Source: DASRIA01 sp963768885 (GTDB lineage Bacteria; Actinomycetota; Thermoleophilia; Solirubrobacterales; JBBDJG01). Taken from it: a stretch of DNA of 64,000 bases. The stretch spans positions 396,115 to 460,114 of the forward strand of contig CAVYJN010000014.1 in the NCBI GenBank assembly GCA_963768885.1. The letters are read 5' to 3'. Shown in pieces: positions 43,948-54,053 of the stretch (position 1 is the stretch's first letter; the number at the start of each line of letters is the position of its first letter). Below the pieces are notes generated by a model, which did no database searches, was not told the DNA's origin, and worked only from the letters and a program-made list of their open reading frames with translations. The position numbers and the translations under genes are program-made.

Positions 43948-44505
43948 TTGAGCGCCAGGGACCGCCTTCTCGACGCATTGCGCACCCATGCCCTGGTGCT
44001 CGGCGAAGTGACGCTCGCCAGCGGCCGCACTGCCCAGTACTACGTCGACGCGCGGCGCGCGCTCCTCACGGTGCAGGGCTTCCGCGCGGCCGGAGAGCTG
44101 GTCGCGGCCGAGGCCGAGCGGCTCGGCGCCGCGGCGGTCGGCGGCCCCACGCTCGGCGCCGACCCGATCGCGTGCTCGGTGCTGCACGCCTCCGATCGGC
44201 TGAAGGCGTTCTTCGTGCGCAAGGAGCGCAAGGAGCACGGCCTGCAGCGCTGGATCGAGGGCTCTCCGATCGAGCCGGGCGAGCGCGCGCTGGTCGTCGA
44301 GGACGTGGTCACGTCGGGTGGGTCCTTGGTGAAGGCGATCGAGCGCCTGCGGGAAGAGGGCGTGGAGCTGGCCGGCGCGCTGACGGTCGTGGACCGGCTG
44401 GCGGGCGGGGCGGAAGCGATCGAGGGAGCGCTCGGGCCCGGCCTCCCGTACGTCTCGCTGTTCACGATCGACGACGTCTACCCGGACCGACCGGACCGCC
44501 GGTAG
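43948..44505 (+). CDS. pyrE: Orotate phosphoribosyltransferase
   Basis: PyrE converts orotate and PRPP to OMP in pyrimidine synthesis. The 185-residue protein has the N-terminal LASGRTAQYYVDARRAL region, GGPTLGADPIA, FFVRKERKEHGLQRWIEG (the flexible loop Lys residues) and the PRPP motif ALVVEDVVTSGGSLVKA. Length is slightly shorter than E. coli PyrE (213). TTG start at 43948, apparently leaderless. It stands alone, away from other pyr genes. Confidence 0.94.
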   Translation: MSARDRLLDALRTHALVLGEVTLASGRTAQYYVDARRALLTVQGFRAAGELVAAEAERLGAAAVGGPTLGADPIACSVLHASDRLKAFFVRKERKEHGLQRWIEGSPIEPGERALVVEDVVTSGGSLVKAIERLREEGVELAGALTVVDRLAGGAEAIEGALGPGLPYVSLFTIDDVYPDRPDRR

Positions 44506-44521
44506 TCCTCGACCGGTCCGG
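44491..44521. terminator. Hairpin at the pyrE / SGNH convergent junction
   Basis: CCGGACCG (44491-44498) pairs with CGGTCCGG (44514-44521) around a 15-base loop that contains the pyrE stop codon. There is no T-run; bidirectional termination is possible. Confidence 0.35.
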
Positions 44522-44534
44522 CGGCGAGGCTCGG

Positions 44535-45470
44535 CTACACGGCCGAGCTGTCGAGAGGGGCGAGCATGTGCCCGCGCTCCCGTTTCCTGCGCTCGATCAC
44601 CCGCGTGGGCGTAAAAGGCTGGTCGAACGGCACCCGTATCAGGAACCGCTCGGTCATCAGGCTCACCACCGCGGAAGGCCGTTCCTGGTCTATGAGCTCG
44701 AAGTCGAGCGTCGGGCGGAAGACGAACACGAGCCGCCCGAAGCTCTCGGCGATGTACGGAACGATCCTGTAGCCGAAGGAGTCGCTGAACATCACGCAGG
44801 TCCCCGGGACCCCGGCGCTCTCGTAGACGATGACGCGCCCGTTGTTCATCACGCGATTGTCCGAGATCACCTGCGCCCGTGGCTCCCGTACGCGCATCGA
44901 GATCCGCTCGGCCTGGACGGGGGGGTCGACCTTGTTGCCCAGGTCTCCGAGGGCGAGCCCGCTCGTGACGACGAGGTCCTCGCGAGTGAGCCGCCGCAAC
45001 TCGACCGGCGGGGCGAGCTGGTCGAGCAGACATTCGTAGGTCCGAAACGCGCCCGGATCGCGCCAGTGCGACTCGTTGCGCGCGAACGGCTCCTCGCCCT
45101 GCTTCAGCGCGACCAGCTCGGTCTCCGGGTAGACGACCCTGGCGTGAGAGGCATGCTCGGACATGTGGTCGAGCAGTTGGTGGACGGGACGATGTGGGCT
45201 GCTGGTGAAGCCGTCGGGCAACATCTCCGGATAGATCGAGGCCGCATTGGGCGCGATCACGAAGGCGTAGCGGACGCCGCGCTGCTCGAGCCATGCGTCG
45301 CGACACTCGAGCACCACTCGCCACTGCATGAGCTCGTGCGGCGTGAGCACGATCTCGCCCGATTGCTGTCCGAGGGCGCGATTGGTATCACGATGCAGGA
45401 ACAGCCAATCGTCCTTGCCGCGCACCACCTTGCCGTCCCTGTTCCAATGGTCCGGGGAGGAGGCTGTCAT
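44535..45470 (-). CDS. AlgX/AlgJ-like SGNH-fold protein, copy 1
   Basis: This protein of 311 residues resembles the SGNH-hydrolase-like AlgX/AlgJ acetyltransferase domain. Features are GKDDWLFLHRDTNRALGQQS near the N-terminus, FVIAPNAASIYPEMLP, the Asn-x-x-His-Trp motif RNESHWRDPGAF, and the Ser block MFSDSFGYRIVPY. No signal peptide is obvious, so export or membrane recruitment is uncertain. Copy 2, 40 bases upstream on the same strand, shares all these motifs. Likely O-acetylation or deacetylation of a glycan, from family knowledge only. Confidence 0.75.
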   Translation of the reverse strand: MTASSPDHWNRDGKVVRGKDDWLFLHRDTNRALGQQSGEIVLTPHELMQWRVVLECRDAWLEQRGVRYAFVIAPNAASIYPEMLPDGFTSSPHRPVHQLLDHMSEHASHARVVYPETELVALKQGEEPFARNESHWRDPGAFRTYECLLDQLAPPVELRRLTREDLVVTSGLALGDLGNKVDPPVQAERISMRVREPRAQVISDNRVMNNGRVIVYESAGVPGTCVMFSDSFGYRIVPYIAESFGRLVFVFRPTLDFELIDQERPSAVVSLMTERFLIRVPFDQPFTPTRVIERRKRERGHMLAPLDSSAV

Positions 45471-45510
45471 CCGCGCAATTCTTGCAGGCCCGCGTTGGGC
45501 ACCGACCGCG

Positions 45511-46488
45511 CTACCGATCGACGAGATTGAGCGGAGGCCACACGTCCGGTCGCAGGTAGGTGTCCTCGCGCGGCGCCAGCACCTCGCCGATCTGGCGCTT
45601 GTCGCGGACCATCACGCGGGTCGGCTTGAAGGGCTGGTCGAACGGGACCCGCACGAGGAAGCGCTCGGCGAGGAGGCTCGCTACGACCGCCGGTCGCTCC
45701 TCCGCGATCAGCTCGAAGTCGATGGTCGGCCGGTGGACGAAGACGAGGCGCCCGAAGGTCTCCGCGAGGAACGGCAGCATCCTGTAGGAGAAGGAGTCGC
45801 CCAGCAGCACGCACGACCCCGGGGCGGCGGCGCACTCGTAGACGATCGTGCGCCCGGTGTTGAACACGCGGTTGTCGGAGACCAGCCGCGCGGCCGGCTC
45901 GCGGACGTGCGCGAAGACGTGCTCGGCCTCGACGTTGGGGTCGACGTGCCTGCCGAGGTCCCCGGGGGTCGTGCCCGTGGAGATCTCCAGGTCCTCCCAC
46001 GCGAGCCGCCGCGTCTCGGCGCCGGGCTCGAGCGCGTCGAGGATCAGCTCGTAGGCACGAAACGCGCCGGGGTCGCTCCAGTGCGTCTCGTTGCGCGCGT
46101 AGGGCGCCGTGCGGCGCTTGAGCTCCGTCAGCTCGGCTTCCGGGTAGAGCACGGCGGCCGGCGCGCCGTGTGCGGCGAGGTCGTCGAGCAACTGGCGGAC
46201 CGGCCGGTGCGGGCTGTTGTCGAAGCCCTCGGGGAGCATCTCCGGATAGATCGAGGCCGCGTTCGGCGCGACCATGAAGACGTACCGCGCGCCCTGGCGC
46301 TCCAGCCAGGCGAGGCGCGTGTCGAGCAGGATGCGCCACTGCATCAATTGGTAGGGCGTGAGCCGGATCTCCCCCGACTGCTGCCCCATCGCGCGATTGG
46401 TGTCGCGATGCAGGAACAGCCAGTCGTCGCGCCCGCGCACGACCTTGCCGCGAGGGCTCTGGTACTCGGATCGCGCGGAAGCCTCCAC
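45511..46488 (-). CDS. AlgX/AlgJ-like SGNH-fold protein, copy 2
   Basis: This protein of 325 residues is a close paralogue of the next gene downstream. It has GRDDWLFLHRDTNRAMGQQS, FMVAPNAASIYPEMLP, ARNETHWSDPGAFRAYE and VLLGDSFSYRMLPF. The Gly-Asp-Ser-Phe in the Ser block matches the canonical SGNH nucleophile better than copy 1, where it reads Ser-Asp-Ser-Phe. GTG start at 46488. The pair probably arose by tandem duplication. Confidence 0.76.
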   Translation of the reverse strand: MEASARSEYQSPRGKVVRGRDDWLFLHRDTNRAMGQQSGEIRLTPYQLMQWRILLDTRLAWLERQGARYVFMVAPNAASIYPEMLPEGFDNSPHRPVRQLLDDLAAHGAPAAVLYPEAELTELKRRTAPYARNETHWSDPGAFRAYELILDALEPGAETRRLAWEDLEISTGTTPGDLGRHVDPNVEAEHVFAHVREPAARLVSDNRVFNTGRTIVYECAAAPGSCVLLGDSFSYRMLPFLAETFGRLVFVHRPTIDFELIAEERPAVVASLLAERFLVRVPFDQPFKPTRVMVRDKRQIGEVLAPREDTYLRPDVWPPLNLVDR

Positions 46489-46531
46489 GGCCGGGATTCT
46501 CGCGTGTCCGGGCGGCGCGGTCGAAACGAGG

Positions 46532-46605
<74 letters not shown>

Positions 46606-46611
46606 AGGGGA

Positions 46612-46617
46612 TAGATT
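46612..46617 (+). promoter_or_regulatory. -10 box of the hydrolase promoter (leaderless)
   Basis: TAGATT ends 6 bases before GTG at 46624, directly after the tRNA-Arg gene on the other strand. No ribosome site is seen. Confidence 0.45.
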
Positions 46618-46623
46618 CTAGGT

Positions 46624-47457
46624 GTGGAGGCCTTCGCTCCCAAGCGCATCGACGGGATCGCCTACCGCGAGGTGCGTCCCGGCCGGCGACGACGGCTCCG
46701 CTCCCGTCGCGCTCTTCCTGCACGGCTTCCCGACGTCCTCGTACCTGTGGCGCAACGTGCTGCCGCAGGCCGCCGCCGCCGGCTACCGGGCGCATCGCCC
46801 CGGACCTGCCCGGCTTCGGCGACACGCCCGCGGACCTGCCCGGGACCTGGGAGCGCCAGATCGACCACGTCGAGCGCTTCCGCCGGGCGCTCGGGCCTCG
46901 AGCAGGTCGTGCTCGGGGTGCACGACTGGGGCGGGTTGATCGGCCTGCGGTGGGCGTGCGACCACCCGGGCTGCGTGACGGCCCTGGTGATCACCGACAC
47001 CGGCTTCTTCCCGGACGGGCGCTGGAGCGGCATGGCGCAGGCCCTGCGCACCGAGGGCGAGGGCGAGCAGCTCGTCGAGAACCTGAACCGCGACCTGCTC
47101 GCGATGGGGATGCGCCAGGTCAGCCCGGGACTCGGCGACGACGCGATCGACGAGTACGCGAAGGCCTTCGGCGACCCGGACCGCCGCCGCAGCCATCTCG
47201 ACCTGTACCGGTCGGGCGACTTCGCGAAGCTCGAGCCCTACGACGGCAAGCTGGGCGCGCTCGGCGTCCCGGCCGTGATCGTGTGGGGCGCAAAGGACGA
47301 GTTTGCCCCGGTGGGCGGGGCATACCGCCTCCGCAAGCAGCTTCCCGGCGCGCGTCTCGTCGTGCTCGACGACGCCGGTCATTTCGTGATGGAGGACGAC
47401 CCGGCGCGCGTGGCCGCCGAGGTCAGGGCCTTCCTCGAAGAGCTTCGGCGCACCTGA
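46624..47457 (+). CDS. Alpha/beta hydrolase, haloalkane-dehalogenase-like (three frame breaks)
   Basis: This alpha/beta hydrolase of about 276 residues belongs to the haloalkane/haloacetate dehalogenase branch. HGFPTSSYLWRNVLP is the oxyanion region, APDLPGFGDTP follows, and the nucleophile Asp is in GVHDWGGLIGLRWA. The catalytic His is in DDAGHFVMEDDP, with a cap domain between. Classical haloalkane dehalogenases have Asn where this has Phe in HGFPTSS, so halide binding would differ and another substrate is possible. Extra bases near 46681, 46793 and 46893 break the frame; removing them restores an unbroken protein. GTG start. Confidence 0.82.
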   Translation: MEAFAPKRIDGIAYREVRPGRRRRLRSRRALPARLPDVLVPVAQRAAAGRRRRLPGASPRTCPASATRPRTCPGPGSARSTTSSASAGRSGLEQVVLGVHDWGGLIGLRWACDHPGCVTALVITDTGFFPDGRWSGMAQALRTEGEGEQLVENLNRDLLAMGMRQVSPGLGDDAIDEYAKAFGDPDRRRSHLDLYRSGDFAKLEPYDGKLGALGVPAVIVWGAKDEFAPVGGAYRLRKQLPGARLVVLDDAGHFVMEDDPARVAAEVRAFLEELRRT

Positions 47458-47540
47458 CCCACCGGCGCATCCCCGCGCTCGCTGGCGCTGCGCTCTCAGA
47501 GGTTTGGCCTGCCGCCCCGCGAAGCACACGTAGTCCCACC

Positions 47541-47570
47541 ATGGCCGATCAGCACCTCTTCTCCCCATGA
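47541..47570 (+). CDS. Possible nine-residue leader peptide
   Basis: ATG at 47541 opens a nine-codon frame (MADQHLFSP) whose TGA overlaps the ATG of the permease gene as ATGA. Translational coupling is conceivable because the permease itself has no clear ribosome site. There is no independent evidence that it is translated. Confidence 0.25.
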   Translation: MADQHLFSP

Positions 47571-48523
47571 GCACGGGCGCCGTAGACCTGTCGCGCACCG
47601 GACCCGGCGCAGCGATCGCGGCGCGGTCGCCGTTCGAGCTGTTCTGGCGCCGCCTGAAGCGCGACAAGGTGGCGCTGGTGGCCGGGGTGTTCGTCCTGTT
47701 CCTGGTCTTCGCCGCGGTGCTCGCGCCGCTGATCGTGAAGCTGGTCGGCACGACCGGTCCCAACGACCAGAACCCGGGCGCGCTCGACTCGTTCGGGACG
47801 CCGACCGGCCCCAGCGCGGACCACATCTTCGGCGTCGACACGCTCGGCCGCGACGTCTTCGCGCGCGTGCTCTACGGCGCGCGGGTGTCGCTCCAGGTCG
47901 CGATCATCGCGACGGCGATCTCCGTCTTCATCGGGGTCATCACGGGCATGATCGCCGGCTACTACCGCAGCTGGACGGACACGGCGCTCTCGCGCCTCGT
48001 GGACGTGCTGCTGGCGTTCCCGATCCTGCTGCTCGGGATCGGCCTGGCCTCGGCGTGCTCGCTCGGAAACGGGTGTGCCGGCGGCCTGATCGAGCCCGGC
48101 CTGTCGGTCGTGATCTTCGTGATCGCGTTCGTGAACTGGACCTACATCTACCGCATCATCAGGGGCCAGGTGCTCTCGATGCGCGAGAAGGAGTTCGTCG
48201 ACGCGGCGCGCTCGCTCGGCGCCCCGAACCGCCGCATCCTGTTCCGCGAGATCCTGCCCAACCTGGTCGCCCCGATCATCGTCTACAGCACGCTGATCAT
48301 CCCCCAGAACATCCTGTTCGAGGCCGCGCTGTCGTTCCTCGGCGTCGGCGTCCAGCCTCCCGATGCGAGCTGGGGCGCCATGCTCGCGGACGCGACCGAG
48401 ATCTTCGACACCGCGTGGTGGTTCATGTTCTTCCCCGGCGCGATGCTGCTGCTGACGGTGTTTGCGTTCAACCTGCTCGGCGACGGCCTGCATGACGCGC
48501 TGAACCCGCGGGCAGGAAAGTGA
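47567..48523 (+). CDS. Oligopeptide/dipeptide ABC transporter permease (OppC/DppC family)
   Basis: This permease of 318 residues has a cytoplasmic N-terminus (FELFWRRLKRDKVALVAG), helix 1, an outer loop with the family motif HIFGVDTLGRDVFARVLYGAR, five more helices, and the ATPase-contact EAA loop EKEFVDAARSLGAPNRRILF. It begins the transporter operon, with the order OppC-OppA-OppB-OppD-OppF. ATG at 47567. The substrate class, short peptides or similar, follows from the family. Confidence 0.93.
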   Translation: MSTGAVDLSRTGPGAAIAARSPFELFWRRLKRDKVALVAGVFVLFLVFAAVLAPLIVKLVGTTGPNDQNPGALDSFGTPTGPSADHIFGVDTLGRDVFARVLYGARVSLQVAIIATAISVFIGVITGMIAGYYRSWTDTALSRLVDVLLAFPILLLGIGLASACSLGNGCAGGLIEPGLSVVIFVIAFVNWTYIYRIIRGQVLSMREKEFVDAARSLGAPNRRILFREILPNLVAPIIVYSTLIIPQNILFEAALSFLGVGVQPPDASWGAMLADATEIFDTAWWFMFFPGAMLLLTVFAFNLLGDGLHDALNPRAGK

Positions 48524-48582
48524 GCGTTTCGGGGTAAGTAAACAGATGGAGCAAAGAGACAATTGACACGATTGGAGAGGAC

Positions 48583-50303
48583 ATGACAGCCAAGCTCATC
48601 AAACCCGCGATCCTGCTCGCCTGGTGGTCGGGCTGGGGCTGGTCGTGAACGCCTGCGGCAGCAGCGAGAGCGGGGCGCAGTCAGGTGGGACGCTGAACGT
48701 CCTCGACACGGCCGGCGGCATCGACAGCGCCGACCCCGGCTACTGGTACTACCAGACCGACTACCAGGAGGTCGCGAACACCACCCAGCGTCAGCTGTAC
48801 GGCTGGAAGCCGGACGAGACCAAGCCGACCCCCGACATCGCCGACGGCCCTGCCCAAGGTCTCGAACGGCGGGAAGACGGTCACGGTCACGATCAAGGAC
48901 AACATCAAGTACAGCCCGCCGCTCCAGAACCGCACCGTCAAGTCAGCCGACATCAAGTACGCGCTCGAGCGTTGCTTCCTGCCGCAGGTCGGCAACGGCT
49001 ACGCGAACGTCTACTACAGCGACATCGAGGGCGTGAAGGAGTTCAAGGACGAGAAGGCCGACGAGATCTCCGGGATCGAGACGCCCGACGACCACGACGC
49101 TCGTGATCAAGACGACGAAGCCGGTCGGCGTCCTCGCCGACGGCGGCGCGCTCGGCATGCCCTGCACCGTGCCCGTGCCGAAGGACTACGCGCAGAAGTA
49201 CGACAAGGGCAAGCAGTCGACGTACGGCCAGCACCAGGTCTTCACGGGCCCGTACATGATCGAGACCTACGAGCCGAGCAAGAAGCTGGTCATGGTCCGC
49301 AACCCGAGCTGGGACAAGTCGACCGACTTCAAGCCGGCGTACTTCGACAAGATCAACATCACCTGCTGCACCGACGCGACCGTCGCGGCCCGCAAGACGC
49401 TCACCGGGCAGCGACTACCTGAGCGGCGACTACGCGGCTCCGCCCGTGTCGGTGCTGAAGTCGGCGCTGTCGTCGCGCAAGGACCAGCTCGTCGATCGAG
49501 CCGAGCGGCGGCAACCGCTACATCTCGCTGAACACGACGGTGAAGCCGCTCGACAACGTGAACGTGCGGCGCGCGATCAGCGCGGTGATCGACCGGGACG
49601 GCGCTGCGGCAGACCCGCGGCGGCCCGACGCTCGGCACGATCGCGACCCACTTCCTGCCGCCGGGAATCGCCGGCTTCGAGGAGGCGGGCGGCGAGAAGG
49701 GCCCGGGCTACGACTTCTCGTCGAACCCGAACGGCGAACGTCGCGCTGGCCAAGGAGTACATGAAGAAGGCCGGCTACGAGAACGGCACCTACGACGGCC
49801 CGCCGCTGCTGACGATCGCCGACAACGAGTCGCCGGCGAAGGAGACGGCGGAGGCCTTCCAGGAGCAGGTCAAGGCGATCGGCCTGAAGCTGCAGTTCCG
49901 CGAGGTCCCGCACGCCACGATGCTGACGAAGTTCTGCCAGGTGCCGAAGGCGGACGTCGGCGATCTGCCCGAACCTCGGCTGGGGCGCGGACTTCTTCGC
50001 GGCGCAGAGCTTCATCGACCCGCTGTTCAACGGAAAGAACATCGTGCCGTCGGGCAACGTCAACACCGCCGAGGTGAACGACCCGAAGCTCAACGCAGCA
50101 GATCGACGAGGCGAAGCAGATCACCGACGCGGCCGATGCCGCGAAGGCGTGGGGCGAGCTCGACAAGGAAGTGACGAAGCCAGGCCTACTTCATCACGTG
50201 GCTGTGGGACAACAACATCGGGCTCCAGTCGAAGAACATGAACGGAGTCAGCAGCAAGTTCAACTCGGGGGCGTACGACTTCGCCTTCAGCTCCTTCAAG
50301 TAG
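48583..50303 (+). CDS. ABC transporter peptide-binding protein (OppA/DppA family), about ten frame breaks
   Basis: This is the extracytoplasmic substrate-binding lipoprotein of the peptide transporter, about 570 residues when corrected. The start MTAKLIKPAILLA leads into LVVGLGLVVNACGSSES, a good lipobox. Family segments are YKYSPP-like IKYSPPLQNRTV, IKYALERCF, QHQVFTGPYMIE, LVMVRNPSWD, NVNVRRAISAVIDRD and YMKKAGYENGTY. The frame shifts about ten times (one missing base near 48620; extra bases near 48848, 49092, 49408, 49494, 49601, 49735, 49960, 50094 and 50180). Each repair rejoins family-like sequence, so an intact gene is likely in the organism. A stable stem-loop follows. Confidence 0.87.
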
Positions 50304-50324
50304 CAGGAGCGCGACGATCAACTC

Positions 50325-50354
50325 GAGGCCCCGGCGTCCACGCGCCGGGGCCTC
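50325..50354 (+). terminator. Stable 12-bp stem-loop between binding-protein and permease genes
   Basis: GAGGCCCCGGCG and CGCCGGGGCCTC are perfect inverted arms around a 6-base loop, 22 bases after the binding-protein stop. No T-run follows. Such stems between OppA-like and permease genes commonly protect the upstream mRNA or cause partial termination, raising binding-protein levels. Confidence 0.6.
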
Positions 50355-50391
50355 GCTTGTCCGAGAGGTGAGGAAGGTCGGGTAGAGCCAG

Positions 50392-51351
50392 ATGGTGCGC
50401 TACATCATCCGGCGCCTGTTGTGGGTGGTGGTGCTGCTGGCGCTCGTCAGCTTCGTCACGTTCCTCATCTTCTACACGCTGCCCTCGGCCGACCCGGCGC
50501 AGCTGCGCGCCGGCCGGCAGCCGAACCCCGAGCTCGTCGAGCAGATCCGCGAGAACCTCGGTCTCAACGATCCCTGGTACCAGCAGTACTTCCACTACAT
50601 GAAGGACCTGGTGCTGCACTTCGACCTCGGCTACAGCTACCAGAACAACTTCGCCGTCAAGGACCAGATCTTCGACCGGCTGCCGGCCACGATCTCGCTC
50701 GCGATCGGCGCGGCCGTGATCTGGCTCGTGCTCGGGATCACGATCGGGGTCATCTCGGCGGTCAGGAGCAGGACCGCGCTCGACCGCATCACGATGGGCG
50801 TCGCGCTGATCGCGATCTCGGCGCCCGTCTACTGGCTCGGGCTCGTCTCCCTCTACCTGTTCTCGAACGACATCGGGCAGTTCCACCTGTTCATGGGCGC
50901 GGGCACCTATGTGCCGTTCTCGCAGGATCCGTGGCTGTGGTTCGGATCGCTGATCATGCCGTGGTTCGTGCTCGCCGCCGCGTTCGCCGCCTTCTACGCC
51001 CGTCTGGTGCGCGGCAGCATGATCGAGGTGATGTCCGAGGACTACATCCGCACGGCGCGCGCCAAGGGGCTCACCGAGCGGCGCGTGATCTTCCGCCACG
51101 GCCTGCGCAGCGCGATCACGCCGGTCGTCACCGCCGCCGGCCTCGACATCGGGATCCTGCTCGGCGGCGCGATCCTGACGGAGAGCGTCTTCAACATCCC
51201 CGGCGTCGGACGGCTCGCCTTCGATTCGATCCAGAACGCCGACCTGCCGATGATCCAGGGCACGGTGCTGCTCGGCGCCTTCTTCATCATCATGGCGAAC
51301 CTGGTCGTGGACGTGCTCTACGCGTTCCTCGACCCACGGGTGCGGTACTGA
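50392..51351 (+). CDS. Oligopeptide/dipeptide ABC transporter permease (OppB/DppB family)
   Basis: This permease of 319 residues starts MVRYIIRRLLWVVVLLALVS, typical of OppB. An outer loop with LGLNDPWYQQYFHYMKDLVL follows, then five helices. The ATPase-contact EAA loop is EDYIRTARAKGLTERRVIFRHG, and the C-terminal helix is preceded by ESVFNIPGVGRLAFDSI. Its TGA overlaps the next ATG (TGATG), coupling it to the ATPase gene. Confidence 0.94.
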   Translation: MVRYIIRRLLWVVVLLALVSFVTFLIFYTLPSADPAQLRAGRQPNPELVEQIRENLGLNDPWYQQYFHYMKDLVLHFDLGYSYQNNFAVKDQIFDRLPATISLAIGAAVIWLVLGITIGVISAVRSRTALDRITMGVALIAISAPVYWLGLVSLYLFSNDIGQFHLFMGAGTYVPFSQDPWLWFGSLIMPWFVLAAAFAAFYARLVRGSMIEVMSEDYIRTARAKGLTERRVIFRHGLRSAITPVVTAAGLDIGILLGGAILTESVFNIPGVGRLAFDSIQNADLPMIQGTVLLGAFFIIMANLVVDVLYAFLDPRVRY

Positions 51352-52409
51352 TGGCCCCGCTGCTCGAGGTCCGCGACCTGCGCGTGCGCTTCTCGACGGA
51401 GGACGGAGTCGTGAAGGCCGTGGACGGCGTCTCGCTTTCCGTCGAGGCCGGCAAGACCGTCGGCGTCGTCGGCGAGTCGGGCTCGGGCAAGAGCGTCTCG
51501 ATGCTCACCGTGATGGGCCTCACGCGCGCGGAGAACGCGAGCATCTCCGGAACGGTCAGCTTCGACGGCCGTGACCTGCTCTCGCTCTCCGACCACGAGC
51601 TGCGGAGCGTGCGGGGCAACGACATCGCGATGATCTTCCAGGACCCGCTGTCCTCCCTGCACCCCTTCTACAAGGTGGGCAGCCAGCTCGTCGAGGCGAT
51701 GCAGGCGCATCGCGAGATCTCGAAGGCCGCCGCCCGGGAGCGCGCCGTCGAGCTGCTCGGGATGGTCGGCATCCCCGACCCGCGCCAGCGCGTCGACGCA
51801 TATCCGCACGAGCTCTCGGGGGGCATGCGGCAGCGCGCGATGATCGCGATGGCACTGTCGAACGAGCCCAAGCTGCTGATCGCCGACGAGCCCACGACCG
51901 CCTTGGACGTGACCGTGCAGGCCCAGATCCTGCAGTTGATCGCGCGGCTCCAGCGCGAGCTCGGCATGGCCGTCGTGCTGATCACCCACGACCTCGGGGT
52001 GGTCGCCGAGGTGACCGACGAGATCGTGGTGATGTACGCGGGCCGGATCGTCGAGTCCGCGTCGACGGACAAGATCTTCCGCGCGCCCGAGCATCCCTAC
52101 ACCTGGGGCCTGCTGCGGTCGATCCCGCGGCTGGACCGCCCGCGCGACGAGCCGCTGATCCCGATCGCCGGCCTGCCGCCGAGCCTGATCACGCTGCCCG
52201 GAGGCTGCTCCTTCCACCCCCGCTGCCCGTACGTGCGCGAACGCCATCGCCGCGTCGATCCGCAGCTCGAGCCGCTGCCCGACGACCCGACCCATCGCGT
52301 CGCGTGCCTGCTCGAGAGCCAGACGCGCAAGCGCATCTGGCGTGAACTGCACGCCGGGCGGACCCCGCAGGAGGCGCGCGAGCGCCGTGCAGCTCGAAGA
52401 GGAGCCGGC

Positions 52410-52413
<4 letters not shown>
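51351..52413 (+). CDS. Oligopeptide/dipeptide ABC transporter ATPase (OppD/DppD family), one frame break near its end
   Basis: This is the first nucleotide-binding subunit of the peptide importer, about 353 residues. Walker A is GESGSGKSVS, Q-loop MIFQDPLSSLHP, signature LSGGMRQRAMIAMAL, Walker B LLIADEPTTALDV and H-loop LITHDLGV. The C-terminal Cys-containing motif FHPRCPYVRERH is typical of Opp/Dpp ATPases. An extra base near 52385 hides the natural end; without it the protein ends VQLEEEPA with TGA overlapping the OppF ATG (ATGA). Confidence 0.93.
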
Positions 52414-53447
<1,034 letters not shown>

Positions 53448-53451
<4 letters not shown>

Positions 53452-53894
53452 TCGGTGCGCACGATCAGCACGCTGCAGGGAGCGTGGTGAGAGATCTTGT
53501 CGGGCACGCTCCCGAGCAGGAAGCGCCGCGTGCCGTGCATGCCCTTGCTCCCGACGACGATCAGCCCGGCGTCCTGCTCCGCGGCGACGTCGAGGATCGC
53601 CTCGGCCGGGTCGCCCGTGCGCGCATAGCAGTCCGCCTCGACGCCCGCGGCGTGCGCCAGGCCCGCAGCCTCCTCCAGCCAGGCGTCGACCTGGACGGTG
53701 GGGCCGATGACCAGGCCGGCGCGCTCGGGGTCGGCCTCGTACCCGCCGACGCGGACTCCCGACAGCGGCTGATAGGCGCTCACGACATGCAGGCGGGCGC
53801 CGAGGCTCTTCGCGAGGTCGACCGCCTGGCCGACGGCGACCGCGGCGGTGGGCGATCCGTCGGTGCCGACGACGATGCTCTTCCGGGTGATCAT
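53448..53894 (-). CDS. Universal stress protein (UspA family)
   Basis: This single-domain Usp of 148 residues has a Rossmann-like alpha/beta fold. The start IVVGTDGSPTAAVAV and the ATP-binding motif LIVVGSKGMHGTRRFLLGSV followed by HHAPCSVLIV are of the nucleotide-binding subtype. ATG at 53894. It is convergent with the transporter operon. Confidence 0.9.
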
Positions 53895-54053
53895 GGGCTG
53901 GGCGGGGCAGAATCTACTCGCCCATGGCCGGATCGATCGACGAGCCGGAGGGCAGGTACCGTCCGAACCGGATACCCGTCGGCATGACGCCGTGTCAAAC
54001 CGTATGATGGCCCGTGCTTCAGCCTGGTCCGTAGTCGGAAACTTAGGAGAGAT

